From: Promethearchaeota archaeon
GTDB lineage: Archaea; Asgardarchaeota; Lokiarchaeia; Sigyniarchaeales; SOKP01
Direction: 5' to 3'
DNA: 42,918 nucleotides
NCBI GenBank assembly: GCA_019894855.1
Contig: JAGXNS010000008.1
Location: 341-43,258 of the forward strand
The first letter of the stretch is position 1, and each line of letters begins with the position of its first letter. The notes under the pieces are model-generated. The model was not told where the DNA came from. It was given only the letters and a program-made list of their open reading frames with translations, and ran no database searches. Both the position numbers and the translations under genes were made by a program. Shown here in pieces: positions 8,437 through 16,069 of this stretch.

Positions 8437-8982
8437 ATGGCGAATTTGAACGATCTAACCGTTGACTTATTGGATAAATTAGCAAAGGAAATTGGAATCA
8501 AACCTAACAAAAAGGATAAGAAAACAGATAAAATTTCAAAAATAAATAGTGCTGGTCTTGAAGATATACGACTTGATCAATTAGTTCAAAAATATTACGA
8601 GCAAAAATCCACACCAAAAAAGAGAAGCAAAGATGTGATTTCAGAGATAAAAGGTAGAGTTAAGCTACTTGAAGAACAGGTCAAATTTTTGATGTCAGAA
8701 ATAAGCGTATCGAAAGTGTCCGTAATGAAAGAAAATGGACACGGTCTTTTAACCGTTACCACAGATTTAGCCGAAATCAAGAAATTTATTAAATCCCTTA
8801 TATCTCCGGGAGAATCTATTACGATCGATGAGTTAATTGAATTAAAAGAAATTCAAAAAATACCTCTAATTACTCTAAAGCATTCTATTTACGATCTCAT
8901 TGACGAAAACGTGTTTGACGTAGCGGAAGGCAACTCAAGGCAAAAAATTGGTGGAAAAATCGGAGTATTGGTAAGAAAGTAA
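8437..8982 (+). CDS. Hypothetical coiled-coil protein with possible winged-helix C-terminus
   Basis: A 181-residue soluble protein of unknown family. Residues 1-75 are very Lys-rich with short helices; residues about 70-100 look like a short coiled coil (Ile-Lys-Gly-Arg-Val-Lys-Leu-Leu-Glu-Glu-Gln-Val); the last 60 residues (Gly-Glu-Ser-Ile-Thr-Ile-Asp-Glu-Leu... through a final beta-hairpin) resemble a winged helix-turn-helix. No metal-binding or catalytic residues are evident. It stands alone. A DNA-binding or scaffolding role would fit the composition, but this is inference only. Confidence 0.72.
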   Translation: MANLNDLTVDLLDKLAKEIGIKPNKKDKKTDKISKINSAGLEDIRLDQLVQKYYEQKSTPKKRSKDVISEIKGRVKLLEEQVKFLMSEISVSKVSVMKENGHGLLTVTTDLAEIKKFIKSLISPGESITIDELIELKEIQKIPLITLKHSIYDLIDENVFDVAEGNSRQKIGGKIGVLVRK

Positions 8983-9053
8983 TTAATTATAACGATTAGA
9001 TTAAATAATTTTAAAAAATTTTATTCAAAAATAAAATAAAATTAGGATTTATT

Positions 9054-9557
9054 ATGAATGAGGATAAGGATTTAAGATTATTAAAAGAAAGAAGAAGCAT
9101 AAGAAGCTATGATTCCCGACCCATCGACGATGAAATTCTTACTAAAATTCTTGATACTTCTCGATGGTGCTGGAGTGCAGTAAATCGTCAACCTTGGAAG
9201 ATTTATGTTATCAGAAACAGCGATCTTATTTCACAAATAGCTAAGGAATGTACTACTGGGCCGTTTGCCGCAGAAGCTCCTGTGTTAATAGCTCTAGTCG
9301 GCGATATCGAAGCACAGCCAAATTGGTATGTGCATGATTTAAGTTTTCTTTCTTTACAATTAGCTTTAGCGGCATGGGCTTATGGAATTGGTACCTGTTT
9401 CATAGGAAATGTAAACCGAGATAACGTAAAAAAAATATTAGGGTTACACGAAAAAGACTTTTTATTAACTGTTCTTCCCTTAGGATATCCTTCGGGCAAC
9501 ATTCCAAAAGCGAGACCCAGAAAACCGTTGGATGAAATAGTAAAATATTTTGATTAA
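9054..9557 (+). CDS. Nitroreductase family FMN-dependent oxidoreductase
   Basis: A 167-residue protein of the nitroreductase superfamily, which uses FMN and NAD(P)H to reduce nitro-compounds, quinones or related substrates. It begins with the typical Glu-Arg-Arg-Ser-Ile-Arg FMN-phosphate-binding motif (about residues 11-17), has Ser-Ala-Val-Asn-Arg-Gln-Pro-Trp after the first helix, and a later Gly-Ile-Gly-Thr-Cys-Phe-Ile-Gly. The length is typical for the short archaeal forms. AGGAT five bases before the ATG is a clear ribosome-binding site. It precedes the sulfur-carrier cluster by about 125 bases and may or may not share its promoter. The natural substrate cannot be told. Confidence 0.93.
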   Translation: MNEDKDLRLLKERRSIRSYDSRPIDDEILTKILDTSRWCWSAVNRQPWKIYVIRNSDLISQIAKECTTGPFAAEAPVLIALVGDIEAQPNWYVHDLSFLSLQLALAAWAYGIGTCFIGNVNRDNVKKILGLHEKDFLLTVLPLGYPSGNIPKARPRKPLDEIVKYFD

Positions 9558-9681
9558 CTAAGAATCTATTTTTTTCTTTATAATGTGCGTTGTTTCAAAT
9601 AATAATGTAATAATTGCAGTTTTTTTTAAATATAATGATAAACAATTTCACTCTTAGAAATTTTTTTTAAGATGAATACAA

Positions 9682-10491
9682 ATGGATTTAACTGAAGAAC
9701 AAATAAATAGGTATTCCCGGCAGATTGTGCTAAAGGAAGTCGGAGGAAAAGGTCAAAAAAAGCTTTTAAATTCGAAAATTTCGTTAATCGGATTGGGTGC
9801 TCTCGGATCCTCTGCTGCTTACTATTTAGCTGCTGCGGGTGTTGGAACTCTACAAATAATTGACTTTGATACTGTTGAAATATCAAATTTACATAGGCAA
9901 ATACTTCATTTTACGAAGGATATTGATAGTAAAAAAACTATGAGTGCAACAGAAAAACTAAATTCCTTAAATAACGATTGTACTATTGAGATAATTAATG
10001 ATAGAATTACCCCTAAAAATTCAAAAGAATTACTTAAAGATTCGGATTTTGTTATTGAAGGTTCTGATAACCTCCCAACCAAAATGCTCATAAACGATAC
10101 ATGTATTAATTTAAAAATCCCTTTCACGATTGCTGGTGTATTAAGATTTCATGGACAAATTATAACTGTTGTTCCAGAAAATAAGACTTCGTGTTATAGA
10201 TGCGTGTTTGGCGATATTACCGAGGGGGATTCAAGTATGTCGTGTTCACAAGCGGGAGTAATTGGTTTCGTTCCTGGAGTTTTAGGTTGTTTAGAAGCCA
10301 ATGAAGCGTTGAAATGCCTACTAAATATAGGCGATTTATTAACAAACAAAATAATGTACGTAGATCTTTTAAGAAACAGTTTTGATTCTATCGAGGTGCA
10401 CAGAGATAATAAATGCATGGCTTGTGGGGATGATGCTAAGGATTTAGTTGAAGAAGCAAATTATGGGGGTTTAGATGCTTGTAATGAGTAG
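9682..10491 (+). CDS. ThiF/MoeB/HesA-family E1-like adenylyltransferase
   Basis: A 269-residue E1-like enzyme that adenylates the C-terminal Gly-Gly of ubiquitin-like sulfur carriers such as MoaD/ThiS. Visible are the nucleotide-binding G37-L-G-x-x-G, the Asp/Glu acidic strand after it, Asn-Leu-x-Arg at 69-72, zinc ligands C171/C174 and C245/C248, and a candidate catalytic Cys188 in Ser-Cys-Ser-Gln-Ala-Gly-Val. No rhodanese domain is attached, so sulfur must come from a partner. The next gene, tusA, overlaps its 3' end by 17 bases and a MoaD/ThiS-like carrier is encoded nearby at 11839-12126. It probably supplies sulfur for tRNA thiolation, molybdopterin or thiazole; which one is not decided by sequence. 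Confidence 0.95.
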   Translation: MDLTEEQINRYSRQIVLKEVGGKGQKKLLNSKISLIGLGALGSSAAYYLAAAGVGTLQIIDFDTVEISNLHRQILHFTKDIDSKKTMSATEKLNSLNNDCTIEIINDRITPKNSKELLKDSDFVIEGSDNLPTKMLINDTCINLKIPFTIAGVLRFHGQIITVVPENKTSCYRCVFGDITEGDSSMSCSQAGVIGFVPGVLGCLEANEALKCLLNIGDLLTNKIMYVDLLRNSFDSIEVHRDNKCMACGDDAKDLVEEANYGGLDACNE

Positions 10492-10747
10492 TACAAATAA
10501 ACCATATTATAAAAACAGCTCTCAATTAGATATTAGAGGTAAAGTCTGTCCATTAACATTTGTTTACACTAAATTAGCATTAGAGGAATTGGAGAAGGGT
10601 AAGATTCTAGAAGTACATTTAGATTTTCCTGCAGCTCTCAAGAATATTCCCGAAAGTTGTAAAAGACAAAATATTGCTGAATTGTTAGAAATAAAAGAAC
10701 ACCTTTCTGATAAACAGGAATGGATAATGATATTGAAAAAACTATGA
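10475..10747 (+). CDS. tusA: TusA-family sulfur carrier protein
   Basis: A 90-residue TusA/SirA/YeeD-type persulfide carrier. The sulfur-accepting cysteine is C25 in Asp-Ile-Arg-Gly-x-x-C25-Pro-Leu, and the rest follows the two-layer alpha/beta pattern with Leu-Glu-x-Leu-Glu-x-Gly after the first helix. TusA relays sulfur between cysteine desulfurases or rhodaneses and acceptors. The ATG at 10475 sits four bases after a GGGGGT ribosome-binding site inside the upstream ThiF gene; a second ATG at 10484 is less well placed. It is translationally coupled with the ThiF-like E1 and followed 18 bases later by a PP-loop sulfurtransferase, so it probably feeds that enzyme. Confidence 0.93.
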   Translation: MLVMSSTNKPYYKNSSQLDIRGKVCPLTFVYTKLALEELEKGKILEVHLDFPAALKNIPESCKRQNIAELLEIKEHLSDKQEWIMILKKL

Positions 10748-10765
10748 ATAACAGTGAGTTAAATC

Positions 10766-11782
10766 TTGAATGGTATTAAAAATGACCCCCCTATTGGGTT
10801 AGGTCTGATTTCTGGTGGTTTAGATAGTTTAATTGCTTGTTTGGTTTTAAAGTTACAGAATATTGAAGTGATTGGATTAAATTTTAAATCTCCGTTTTGC
10901 ATTTGTGATAAGGCCTATCAAAATGCAGAATGCGGATTAAATCTTTACGATAAGTTAGGAATAAAAACCTATTTTCTTCAAAAAGAAGACGATTACTTAG
11001 AAGTAATTAAAAATCCTAAATTTGGCTACGGGAAAAATTTGAATCCATGTATTGATTGTAGGATTTACATTTTAAAGAAGGCAAAATTATTCGCTGAAAA
11101 AATTAATGTTGATTTTATTTTTACTGGTGAAGTCATAGATCAAAGACCTAAGTCTCAAAATCTTAAAGCTTTAAGGATAATCGAGGAAGAATCAAATCTT
11201 AAGGGAAAATTACTTAGACCTTTATCTGCTTTAATGTTAAAACCAACTATTTTAGAAGAAAAAGGATTGATAGATAGATCAAGGCTATTAGGGATTAAAG
11301 GGAGGAGTAGAAAAAAGCAGTTGGAACTTGCGAGAACTCATGGAATTTTGAACGAATACAATGCATGTGGAGGATGTCTCCTTACAGAAAAAGAATTTGC
11401 TAATAGAATGAGAGATTATCTTAAATTTAATAATAAACCTACTATGGATGGGGTAAGCCTTCTAAAGTATGGCAGACACTTCAGGTTTAACGGAGCTAAA
11501 ATTATTGTTGGAAGAAATGAGTTAGAAAATAATTTTTTAGTTCATCTAAAGGGATCAAATGGAATAATAATGGAGGCTTCCAATGTAAAAGGGCCTATAA
11601 CTCTTATTCAGGGGAACATTGACGCGACTGTAATAAAAATTGCTGCGAGATTGACATTGAGATATTCAGATGCTATAAAACCCCAAGGAGAAGTGAAATA
11701 TGGTAGAGGTTCTAACATCCTTAACGAGTATTTAACAGTAGAAAAAGCTACTCAAGAATTCTTAACACCCTACCTTCTATAG
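10766..11782 (+). CDS. PP-loop ATPase, tRNA-thiolase-like, with NFACT-R-like C-terminus
   Basis: A 338-residue protein. The N-terminus has the PP-loop S16-G-G-L-D-S21 that activates a substrate with ATP, followed by a Cys-x-Cys and the conserved Asn-Pro-Cys-x-x-Cys segment, then Phe-Thr-Gly-Glu-Val...Gln-Arg-Pro-x-Ser-Gln as in MnmA/ThiI-type tRNA sulfurtransferases. Residues about 245-330 contain Ile-Val-Gly-Arg-Asn-Glu-x-Glu-Asn-Asn, resembling the NFACT-R (DUF814) domain. Members of this type are usually annotated as tRNA-thiouridine synthase-like, but the modified base is not known to me. It begins with TTG at 10766, right behind tusA; no ATG lies near the PP-loop. Context with TusA and an E1-like enzyme supports a sulfur-transfer role. 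Confidence 0.87.
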   Translation: MNGIKNDPPIGLGLISGGLDSLIACLVLKLQNIEVIGLNFKSPFCICDKAYQNAECGLNLYDKLGIKTYFLQKEDDYLEVIKNPKFGYGKNLNPCIDCRIYILKKAKLFAEKINVDFIFTGEVIDQRPKSQNLKALRIIEEESNLKGKLLRPLSALMLKPTILEEKGLIDRSRLLGIKGRSRKKQLELARTHGILNEYNACGGCLLTEKEFANRMRDYLKFNNKPTMDGVSLLKYGRHFRFNGAKIIVGRNELENNFLVHLKGSNGIIMEASNVKGPITLIQGNIDATVIKIAARLTLRYSDAIKPQGEVKYGRGSNILNEYLTVEKATQEFLTPYLL

Positions 11783-11838
11783 TTCAATATTAAACGTAGG
11801 ATAACAAAAAATTATATTTTATCTTGACCAAATTCTAT

Positions 11839-12126
11839 TTATCCTCCAGCTATTGCTGGCAAAAGTAAAATTTCATCGTGATGACTGACAACTGTATCTA
11901 AATTTTCAAGTGTACGAATATCCTTGCCGTTTAAACCTAAAATTATGTATTTGCTTAAAGAATCTGGGGAATCTAATATCTTTCTTTCGAAATCCTTTCC
12001 AAACTTAGAAATAAGTTTTTCTAAAATCTCTTTAATTGTAGAGTTGTCCTGGATCGATAAATTTAATTCTTTAATTTTGGTAATATCCGCTAATAACGAT
12101 AAGAAATTTATTTTTACATCAATCAT
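11839..12126 (-). CDS. MoaD/ThiS-like ubiquitin-fold sulfur carrier
   Basis: A 95-residue beta-grasp protein ending in Ile-Ala-Gly-Gly, the C-terminal Gly-Gly that is adenylated and converted to a thiocarboxylate by ThiF/MoeB-type enzymes. The internal Leu-Leu-Leu-Pro-Ala-Ile-Ala-Gly-Gly end is typical of MoaD rather than ThiS. It is encoded convergently to the ThiF-TusA-PP-loop operon, 56 bases from its end. In archaea such carriers (SAMP/TtuB-like) serve molybdopterin synthesis, tRNA thiolation and protein conjugation; which applies here is open. The ATG start gives the standard first beta strand. Confidence 0.93.
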   Translation of the reverse strand: MIDVKINFLSLLADITKIKELNLSIQDNSTIKEILEKLISKFGKDFERKILDSPDSLSKYIILGLNGKDIRTLENLDTVVSHHDEILLLPAIAGG

Positions 12127-12257
12127 TTGGATACTGTTAGTTTTTTTTACAATTTCAATATTATATTCAATAACATAAAAAAATTATAAGAAATTAATTA
12201 TTGTGGTTATAAATTGAAAATATAATATTCTTAGTGCGATTACATATTAATCAAATC

Positions 12258-12261
12258 GGTG
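12258..12261 (+). promoter_or_regulatory. GGTG ribosome binding site before an ATT start
   Basis: GGTG followed after six bases by ATT at 12268, directly after an in-frame stop (12265-12267). The first canonical start in this frame (ATG 12331) would delete the first conserved strand of the encoded ligand-binding protein. Confidence 0.45.
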
Positions 12262-12267
12262 CTTTAA

Positions 12268-13206
12268 ATTAGAAAAAATAAATTAAGGATTGGGCATCTC
12301 TCTACAGCCTACCATGCGAATTTCATATTAATGGGAAATAAAGACTTAAATAATGATTTTAATATGGAGATTCGATGGAAAATGTTTGGTACAGGTCCAG
12401 CAATGGTTAAAGCATTTCAAGACAACAAGTTAGATATTGGCTATATGGGATTACCTCCCGCTATTATAGGGATAGAAAAGGGAGCTCCAATCAAGTGTGT
12501 AGCGGGAGGTCATGTTGAAGGGACTATTATGGTTGCTAACAAAAAATATAACACAATGGCTCACCTTAATAATAATCTCTCAGATTGTTTTTCTCAATTT
12601 AAAGGTTGTACTATTGGAGTTCCAAGTAAAGGCTCGATTCATGATGTAATCCTTAATTTTTATCTAAAAAAATACAACCTATTAGATGATGTTGAAGTAA
12701 AACATTATAAACAAGCAGAATTTATAGCTACAGATATGCAAAAAGGAATTATGGACGGAGGTGTTGGTACACCAGCTTTAGCGGTTTTTGCTTCAACAAT
12801 TTTTGATTCTCATTTGATAATCCCTCCAGAATTTTTATGCAAGGATAACCCTAGTTATGGAATATTCTTTCATGAGGATATTATAGACAAAGAGCCTGAA
12901 ATAGTGTTAAAGTTCTTAAATTATAATAAAGCTGCTTCTTTAATGCTTAGGGAATCTCCCACCAAGGCAGCTGATATTATATCAACCACTTTTGAAATTT
13001 TAACAAAAAGTTATGTTTCAGCGGTCTTAGAAATTTCACCTAAATATTGTATAGCTCTTTCAGAAGGATACGTTAAATCTACAATGGAATTCGTAAGGAC
13101 ACTCAAAGACTTGGACTATGTTAAAAACGAACTTAAAATTAGCGATATTTTTGATTTTAAATTTATACAAGAAGTGCATCCTGAGCCGGAACATTATTCT
13201 AAATAG
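12268..13206 (+). CDS. NMT1/SsuA-type periplasmic-binding-fold protein without signal peptide
   Basis: Read from ATT at 12268 it is 312 residues and opens with Lys-Leu-Arg-Ile-Gly-His-Leu-Ser-Thr-Ala-Tyr-His, the usual first strand of NMT1/SsuA-like substrate-binding proteins (nitrate, sulfonate, thiamine-precursor type). Starting at ATG 12331 would give 291 residues and lose it. Further on are Leu-Asp-Ile-Gly-Tyr-Met-Gly-Leu-Pro-Pro-Ala, the second-lobe Gly-Cys-Thr-Ile-Gly-Val-Pro and Gly-Gly-Val-Gly-Thr-Pro, all family hallmarks. No signal peptide, lipobox or membrane helix is present and no ABC permease or ATPase lies nearby, so a cytoplasmic binding or enzymatic role is possible. Ligand unknown. 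Confidence 0.85.
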   Translation: MRKNKLRIGHLSTAYHANFILMGNKDLNNDFNMEIRWKMFGTGPAMVKAFQDNKLDIGYMGLPPAIIGIEKGAPIKCVAGGHVEGTIMVANKKYNTMAHLNNNLSDCFSQFKGCTIGVPSKGSIHDVILNFYLKKYNLLDDVEVKHYKQAEFIATDMQKGIMDGGVGTPALAVFASTIFDSHLIIPPEFLCKDNPSYGIFFHEDIIDKEPEIVLKFLNYNKAASLMLRESPTKAADIISTTFEILTKSYVSAVLEISPKYCIALSEGYVKSTMEFVRTLKDLDYVKNELKISDIFDFKFIQEVHPEPEHYSK

Positions 13207-13446
13207 GAAAATCAGTATAAATTATAAATATTGGTTGTTTCAAAAGATTTAATTTTCATTTTAAGAAGAGAAGAGTTTAAATGGGTTTTAACCTAGTGTG
13301 ATCTTTCTTCTTAATGAATTATAATTTCAGAAGATTTAAAGGATAAATTGAAATTTTATTTTTAAAATTTAAGGAAAAAATAATTAAATGATTCATAAAT
13401 AAACAATCACAAAGGAAATAAACTAAGTTTTAAACCAAATTAAATT

Positions 13447-14010
13447 ATGCAATTTGATAACGTAGACAAACAAATCATAAATGCGCTCTATCAGAGTGGT
13501 CGAGAGAGTTTAACTAGTTTAAAAGACATTATCTTCAAAAAAGATGACGAAACTATGAGCCATACAGGAATTGCTAAGAGAATTACAAAGTTAGAAGACA
13601 AAGATATTCTTAAGGTTCAAGGTAATATCAATATTAACGAAATTAACTATAAAACACTGTTCATACTCATGGAATGGAGCAACTACGAGGAAATAAAAAG
13701 TATAGTGAGCTCCTATTCTGAATGTCCAAGAGTTTTTTTGTTAGCACAAGTCACTGGTCAATATAATTTAATAATGGGTGTTCTTGGACAGAGTCTAGAT
13801 GTTCTACACAGATATGTAAATCACTGTGGCCCAACCAATAAAAAAGGATTATTACATTCAGCATTAATTTTCGGTTCTGATTTTATCAGACCAAAATATC
13901 TTCCCCTCAATCTTTTTAGCAACGAAAGTAATGAGCACAATTGCGGTAATATTTGTGTTGATTGTGAAGCCTATCTTGACGGTAAATGCGATGGATGTGG
14001 TAACTTCTAA
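13447..14010 (+). CDS. Lrp/AsnC-type regulator with C-terminal cysteine cluster
   Basis: A 187-residue regulator. Residues 5-60 form an Lrp-type helix-turn-helix (Asp-x-x-Ile-Ile-Asn-Ala-Leu...Gly-Ile-Ala-Lys-Arg-Ile), and residues 65-150 an RAM/ACT-like effector domain (Val-Thr-Gly-Gln-Tyr-Asn-Leu-Ile). The unusual part is the tail: C166-x3-C170-x2-C173-x7-C181-x2-C184, with Cys-Gly and Gly-Cys pairs similar to the DUF3795 metal-binding motif. It may bind zinc, an iron-sulfur cluster or heme, which would make the regulator redox- or metal-responsive. It lies 116 bases upstream of ccmC on the same strand and is a good candidate to control the Ccm genes. This link is inferred from position only. 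Confidence 0.88.
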   Translation: MQFDNVDKQIINALYQSGRESLTSLKDIIFKKDDETMSHTGIAKRITKLEDKDILKVQGNININEINYKTLFILMEWSNYEEIKSIVSSYSECPRVFLLAQVTGQYNLIMGVLGQSLDVLHRYVNHCGPTNKKGLLHSALIFGSDFIRPKYLPLNLFSNESNEHNCGNICVDCEAYLDGKCDGCGNF

Positions 14011-14126
14011 TTAATTTGAGCAATACGATTTTACTGCATGATTTAGTTTTTCTTAAATATAACAAAATAATTTCATTAATCGACTGAATTCAAAATTAAA
14101 AGCCAAAGAAGTGAGGTTTTAGAATA

Positions 14127-14834
14127 TTGACTTACAGATTAAAAAAAAACTCATATCTCCTTATAGTTTCTTTGTTATTATTGATAATCAATTTATTCTT
14201 GATTATTGGTTTAGCATCATTTGAAAGAATTGTGTATATAATATTTTTTTATCATGTATCAGCTGCTTGGTTGTCTTACTTTTCATTCGGTGTCAGCTTG
14301 ATAGGTCATCTATTATATCTTAAACAAAATAAGATGAACTGGAGTAATTTAGGAAAAAATAGCATAATAGTTGGAGTTTTTTTTGTTGCCTTTACGTTAA
14401 TAACAGGATCGCTATGGTTTAATGCGACTTCTGGCTCGTATAATAATATATACTGGCAATGGAGTGATGCAAGACAAACTACGACGCTAATATTATTCTT
14501 CTCCTATGTTTCATACTTAATATTTAGAAGCTTTATTGAAGATAGGGAGAAAAAAGCTAAACTTTCTGCGATTTTGGGAATAGTTTTTTTTCCGACCGTC
14601 CCTTTAAGTTACCTTTCAGCAATCCTTTTCACAAGTTTGCATCCTCTGATAAATCCCAATCCAGGCGAACCAGGAAATATATACTGGGATTCCATTAAAC
14701 TTTTTATTCTAATTTTTAACTTATTTGCTATAACTCTTCTATTTGTCTACTTGATTCGCGAATTGAAGGAGTTAGATATAGCGAAAGAAAAGTTACAAGA
14801 AAAATTATACATAAAAATGGAGGAAGGAAGATGA
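14127..14834 (+). CDS. ccmC: CcmC heme-handling membrane protein
   Basis: A 235-residue six-helix protein of the HHP (heme-handling) family. It has the WWD-type loop (Trp110-Gln-Trp-x-Asp114, then Ala-Arg-Gln-Thr-Thr) and the two heme-ligand histidines of CcmC, H43 in Tyr-His-Val-Ser-Ala-Ala-Trp and H172 in Ser-Leu-His-Pro. CcmC binds heme at the outer membrane face and loads it onto CcmE. The TTG at 14127 lies nine bases after a GTGAGGT ribosome-binding site; an ATA at 14124 is also in frame and better spaced. The stop codon overlaps the next ATG, giving tight coupling to the ccmD-like gene. Confidence 0.95.
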   Translation: MTYRLKKNSYLLIVSLLLLIINLFLIIGLASFERIVYIIFFYHVSAAWLSYFSFGVSLIGHLLYLKQNKMNWSNLGKNSIIVGVFFVAFTLITGSLWFNATSGSYNNIYWQWSDARQTTTLILFFSYVSYLIFRSFIEDREKKAKLSAILGIVFFPTVPLSYLSAILFTSLHPLINPNPGEPGNIYWDSIKLFILIFNLFAITLLFVYLIRELKELDIAKEKLQEKLYIKMEEGR

Positions 14835-14974
14835 GCGAGTTAATCTTAGATATAACTACAATAAGTATAAGCTATGTGCTATTTTGGTTATTGATTATAA
14901 TTCTAATTGTATATCCTAAATTATCAAAAAGAAAAGTTCAAAGAAGGCTTAATAGATTAAATCAAAGTAAGTAA
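14831..14974 (+). CDS. ccmD: CcmD-like small membrane protein
   Basis: A 47-residue protein with one transmembrane helix (about residues 12-29) followed by a strongly basic cytoplasmic tail (Lys-Arg-Lys, Arg-Arg, Asn-Arg), the layout of CcmD. CcmD stabilises the CcmABC complex and helps release holo-CcmE. It starts at an ATG overlapping the ccmC stop (ATGA), with a GGAGGAAGG ribosome-binding sequence just upstream, and lies between ccmC and ccmE exactly where ccmD is found in other genomes. Sequence similarity in this family is minimal, so the call rests on size, topology and position. Confidence 0.82.
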   Translation: MSELILDITTISISYVLFWLLIIILIVYPKLSKRKVQRRLNRLNQSK

Positions 14975-14977
14975 TCA

Positions 14978-15325
14978 GTGTTAAATGTGAGAAGATCGCG
15001 AATTGTTGCAGGTTTAGGGATCATTGGAGCAGTTAGTATCATTACAGTAATTTTGATTTTCAATTTCAGACCCTATCTTCAAATATCCCAAGTTTTTGAA
15101 GATCCATCAAGATACCATAATCAAGAAATTCAAGTAATTGGAATAGTAGAAGGGTATTCAGGAGGAAATTTCAATTTAACACAAGGTAATGATAAAATTT
15201 TTATTGATGTTTCAGATATTACAGTTCCTGATGATGTAGAGAATGGGATTCAAGTAGTTGTAATGGGCTGGTTTAATCAATTATTATACTTAAACGCAAC
15301 ACAAATTCTTGTGCAATGTAGCTAA
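14978..15325 (+). CDS. ccmE: CcmE heme chaperone, cysteine type with truncated tail
   Basis: A 115-residue protein: a cytoplasmic basic N-terminus, one signal-anchor helix (residues 11-30) and an exported OB-fold of about 80 residues (Gln-Val-Phe...Gln-Glu-Ile-Gln-Val-Ile-Gly-Ile-Val, then Val-Val-Val-Met-Gly-Trp-Phe). In classical CcmE the heme-binding His lies in a flexible tail (His-x3-Tyr); archaeal and some delta-proteobacterial forms use Cys-x3-Tyr. Here the tail ends at C114-Ser115, so the Cys is present but the Tyr and the rest are missing. GTG at 14978 is the start, three bases after the ccmD-like stop; a second GTG at 14987 is possible. It ends six bases from the convergent ccmB stop. 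Confidence 0.88.
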   Translation: MLNVRRSRIVAGLGIIGAVSIITVILIFNFRPYLQISQVFEDPSRYHNQEIQVIGIVEGYSGGNFNLTQGNDKIFIDVSDITVPDDVENGIQVVVMGWFNQLLYLNATQILVQCS

Positions 15326-15331
15326 TTTATA

Positions 15332-16057
15332 CTATTCAGATAATAGTTCTTCCGAAACTAATACTAAAATTGAAAACATCAGGATAACGTGAGCCACTAA
15401 AAACAAAATTTCAATAACTACCATTGAAATTAATTCACCTTCTAATAGTCTTATATTTAGCGATATAATAGGAGAAGTTATTGGAAGTATTATTGGGAAA
15501 AGTAATAAAGGTAAGACGAAAGATTTATTTTTTGAATACATTGATAAAGCGGAAACTAAAGTCCCACATATAGATATGTCCAGAGTAGGTAACACAATTC
15601 CTATTAAAATATAATACAAAAATTCATTAAAATTCAAAATTTGAACCGAAGGAACTGAGATAAAAAAACTAAAAAGAAGTAAAATCAATTCAATAAAACT
15701 TAATAAAATGAAACAAAAAACAACTTTACTAATTAGAAGAATGTTATTCGAAACTGGAGAGGATGTAAGCCCATCAAGTGTACCTCTTTCTTTTTCTTGA
15801 ACAAATAACTTGATCATTATAAAAATAAGCGTAAAGAAAATAATCAACCATATTTGAATAACAAATATCTCAATAGGCATCCTAACACCTAGATTAATTG
15901 TGTTATATGACGAAGAAAAAATAAATATTGAAATAATTCCAAACAAAATAATCGAAATGATGTCATTAGCTTGTCTAATTTCGGATTTAATATCCTTTTG
16001 CAGAATTGTTATGAAGAGTTTTCGGTCAGATTTAGCAGATTTCTTTTTGGTTTTCAC
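15332..16057 (-). CDS. ccmB: CcmB heme-exporter permease
   Basis: A 241-residue protein with six predicted membrane helices and the CcmB signature Glu-Lys-Glu-Arg-Gly-Thr-Leu-Asp-Gly-Leu in the first cytoplasmic loop, which contacts the ATPase. CcmAB uses ATP hydrolysis to release holo-CcmE from CcmCD. A GTG start at 16057 is fixed by an in-frame stop just before it, with AAGGTG eight bases upstream at the end of ccmA, so ccmA and ccmB are coupled. The length is close to that of bacterial CcmB (about 220 residues). Confidence 0.92.
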   Translation of the reverse strand: MKTKKKSAKSDRKLFITILQKDIKSEIRQANDIISIILFGIISIFIFSSSYNTINLGVRMPIEIFVIQIWLIIFFTLIFIMIKLFVQEKERGTLDGLTSSPVSNNILLISKVVFCFILLSFIELILLLFSFFISVPSVQILNFNEFLYYILIGIVLPTLDISICGTLVSALSMYSKNKSFVLPLLLFPIILPITSPIISLNIRLLEGELISMVVIEILFLVAHVILMFSILVLVSEELLSE

Positions 16058-16069
16058 TCAACTCGCACC

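Noticed and set aside
12126-12267. ABC transporter partners for the NMT1-like protein
   Set aside because: No permease or ATPase gene lies next to it; the only ABC ATPase in the window belongs with ccmB.
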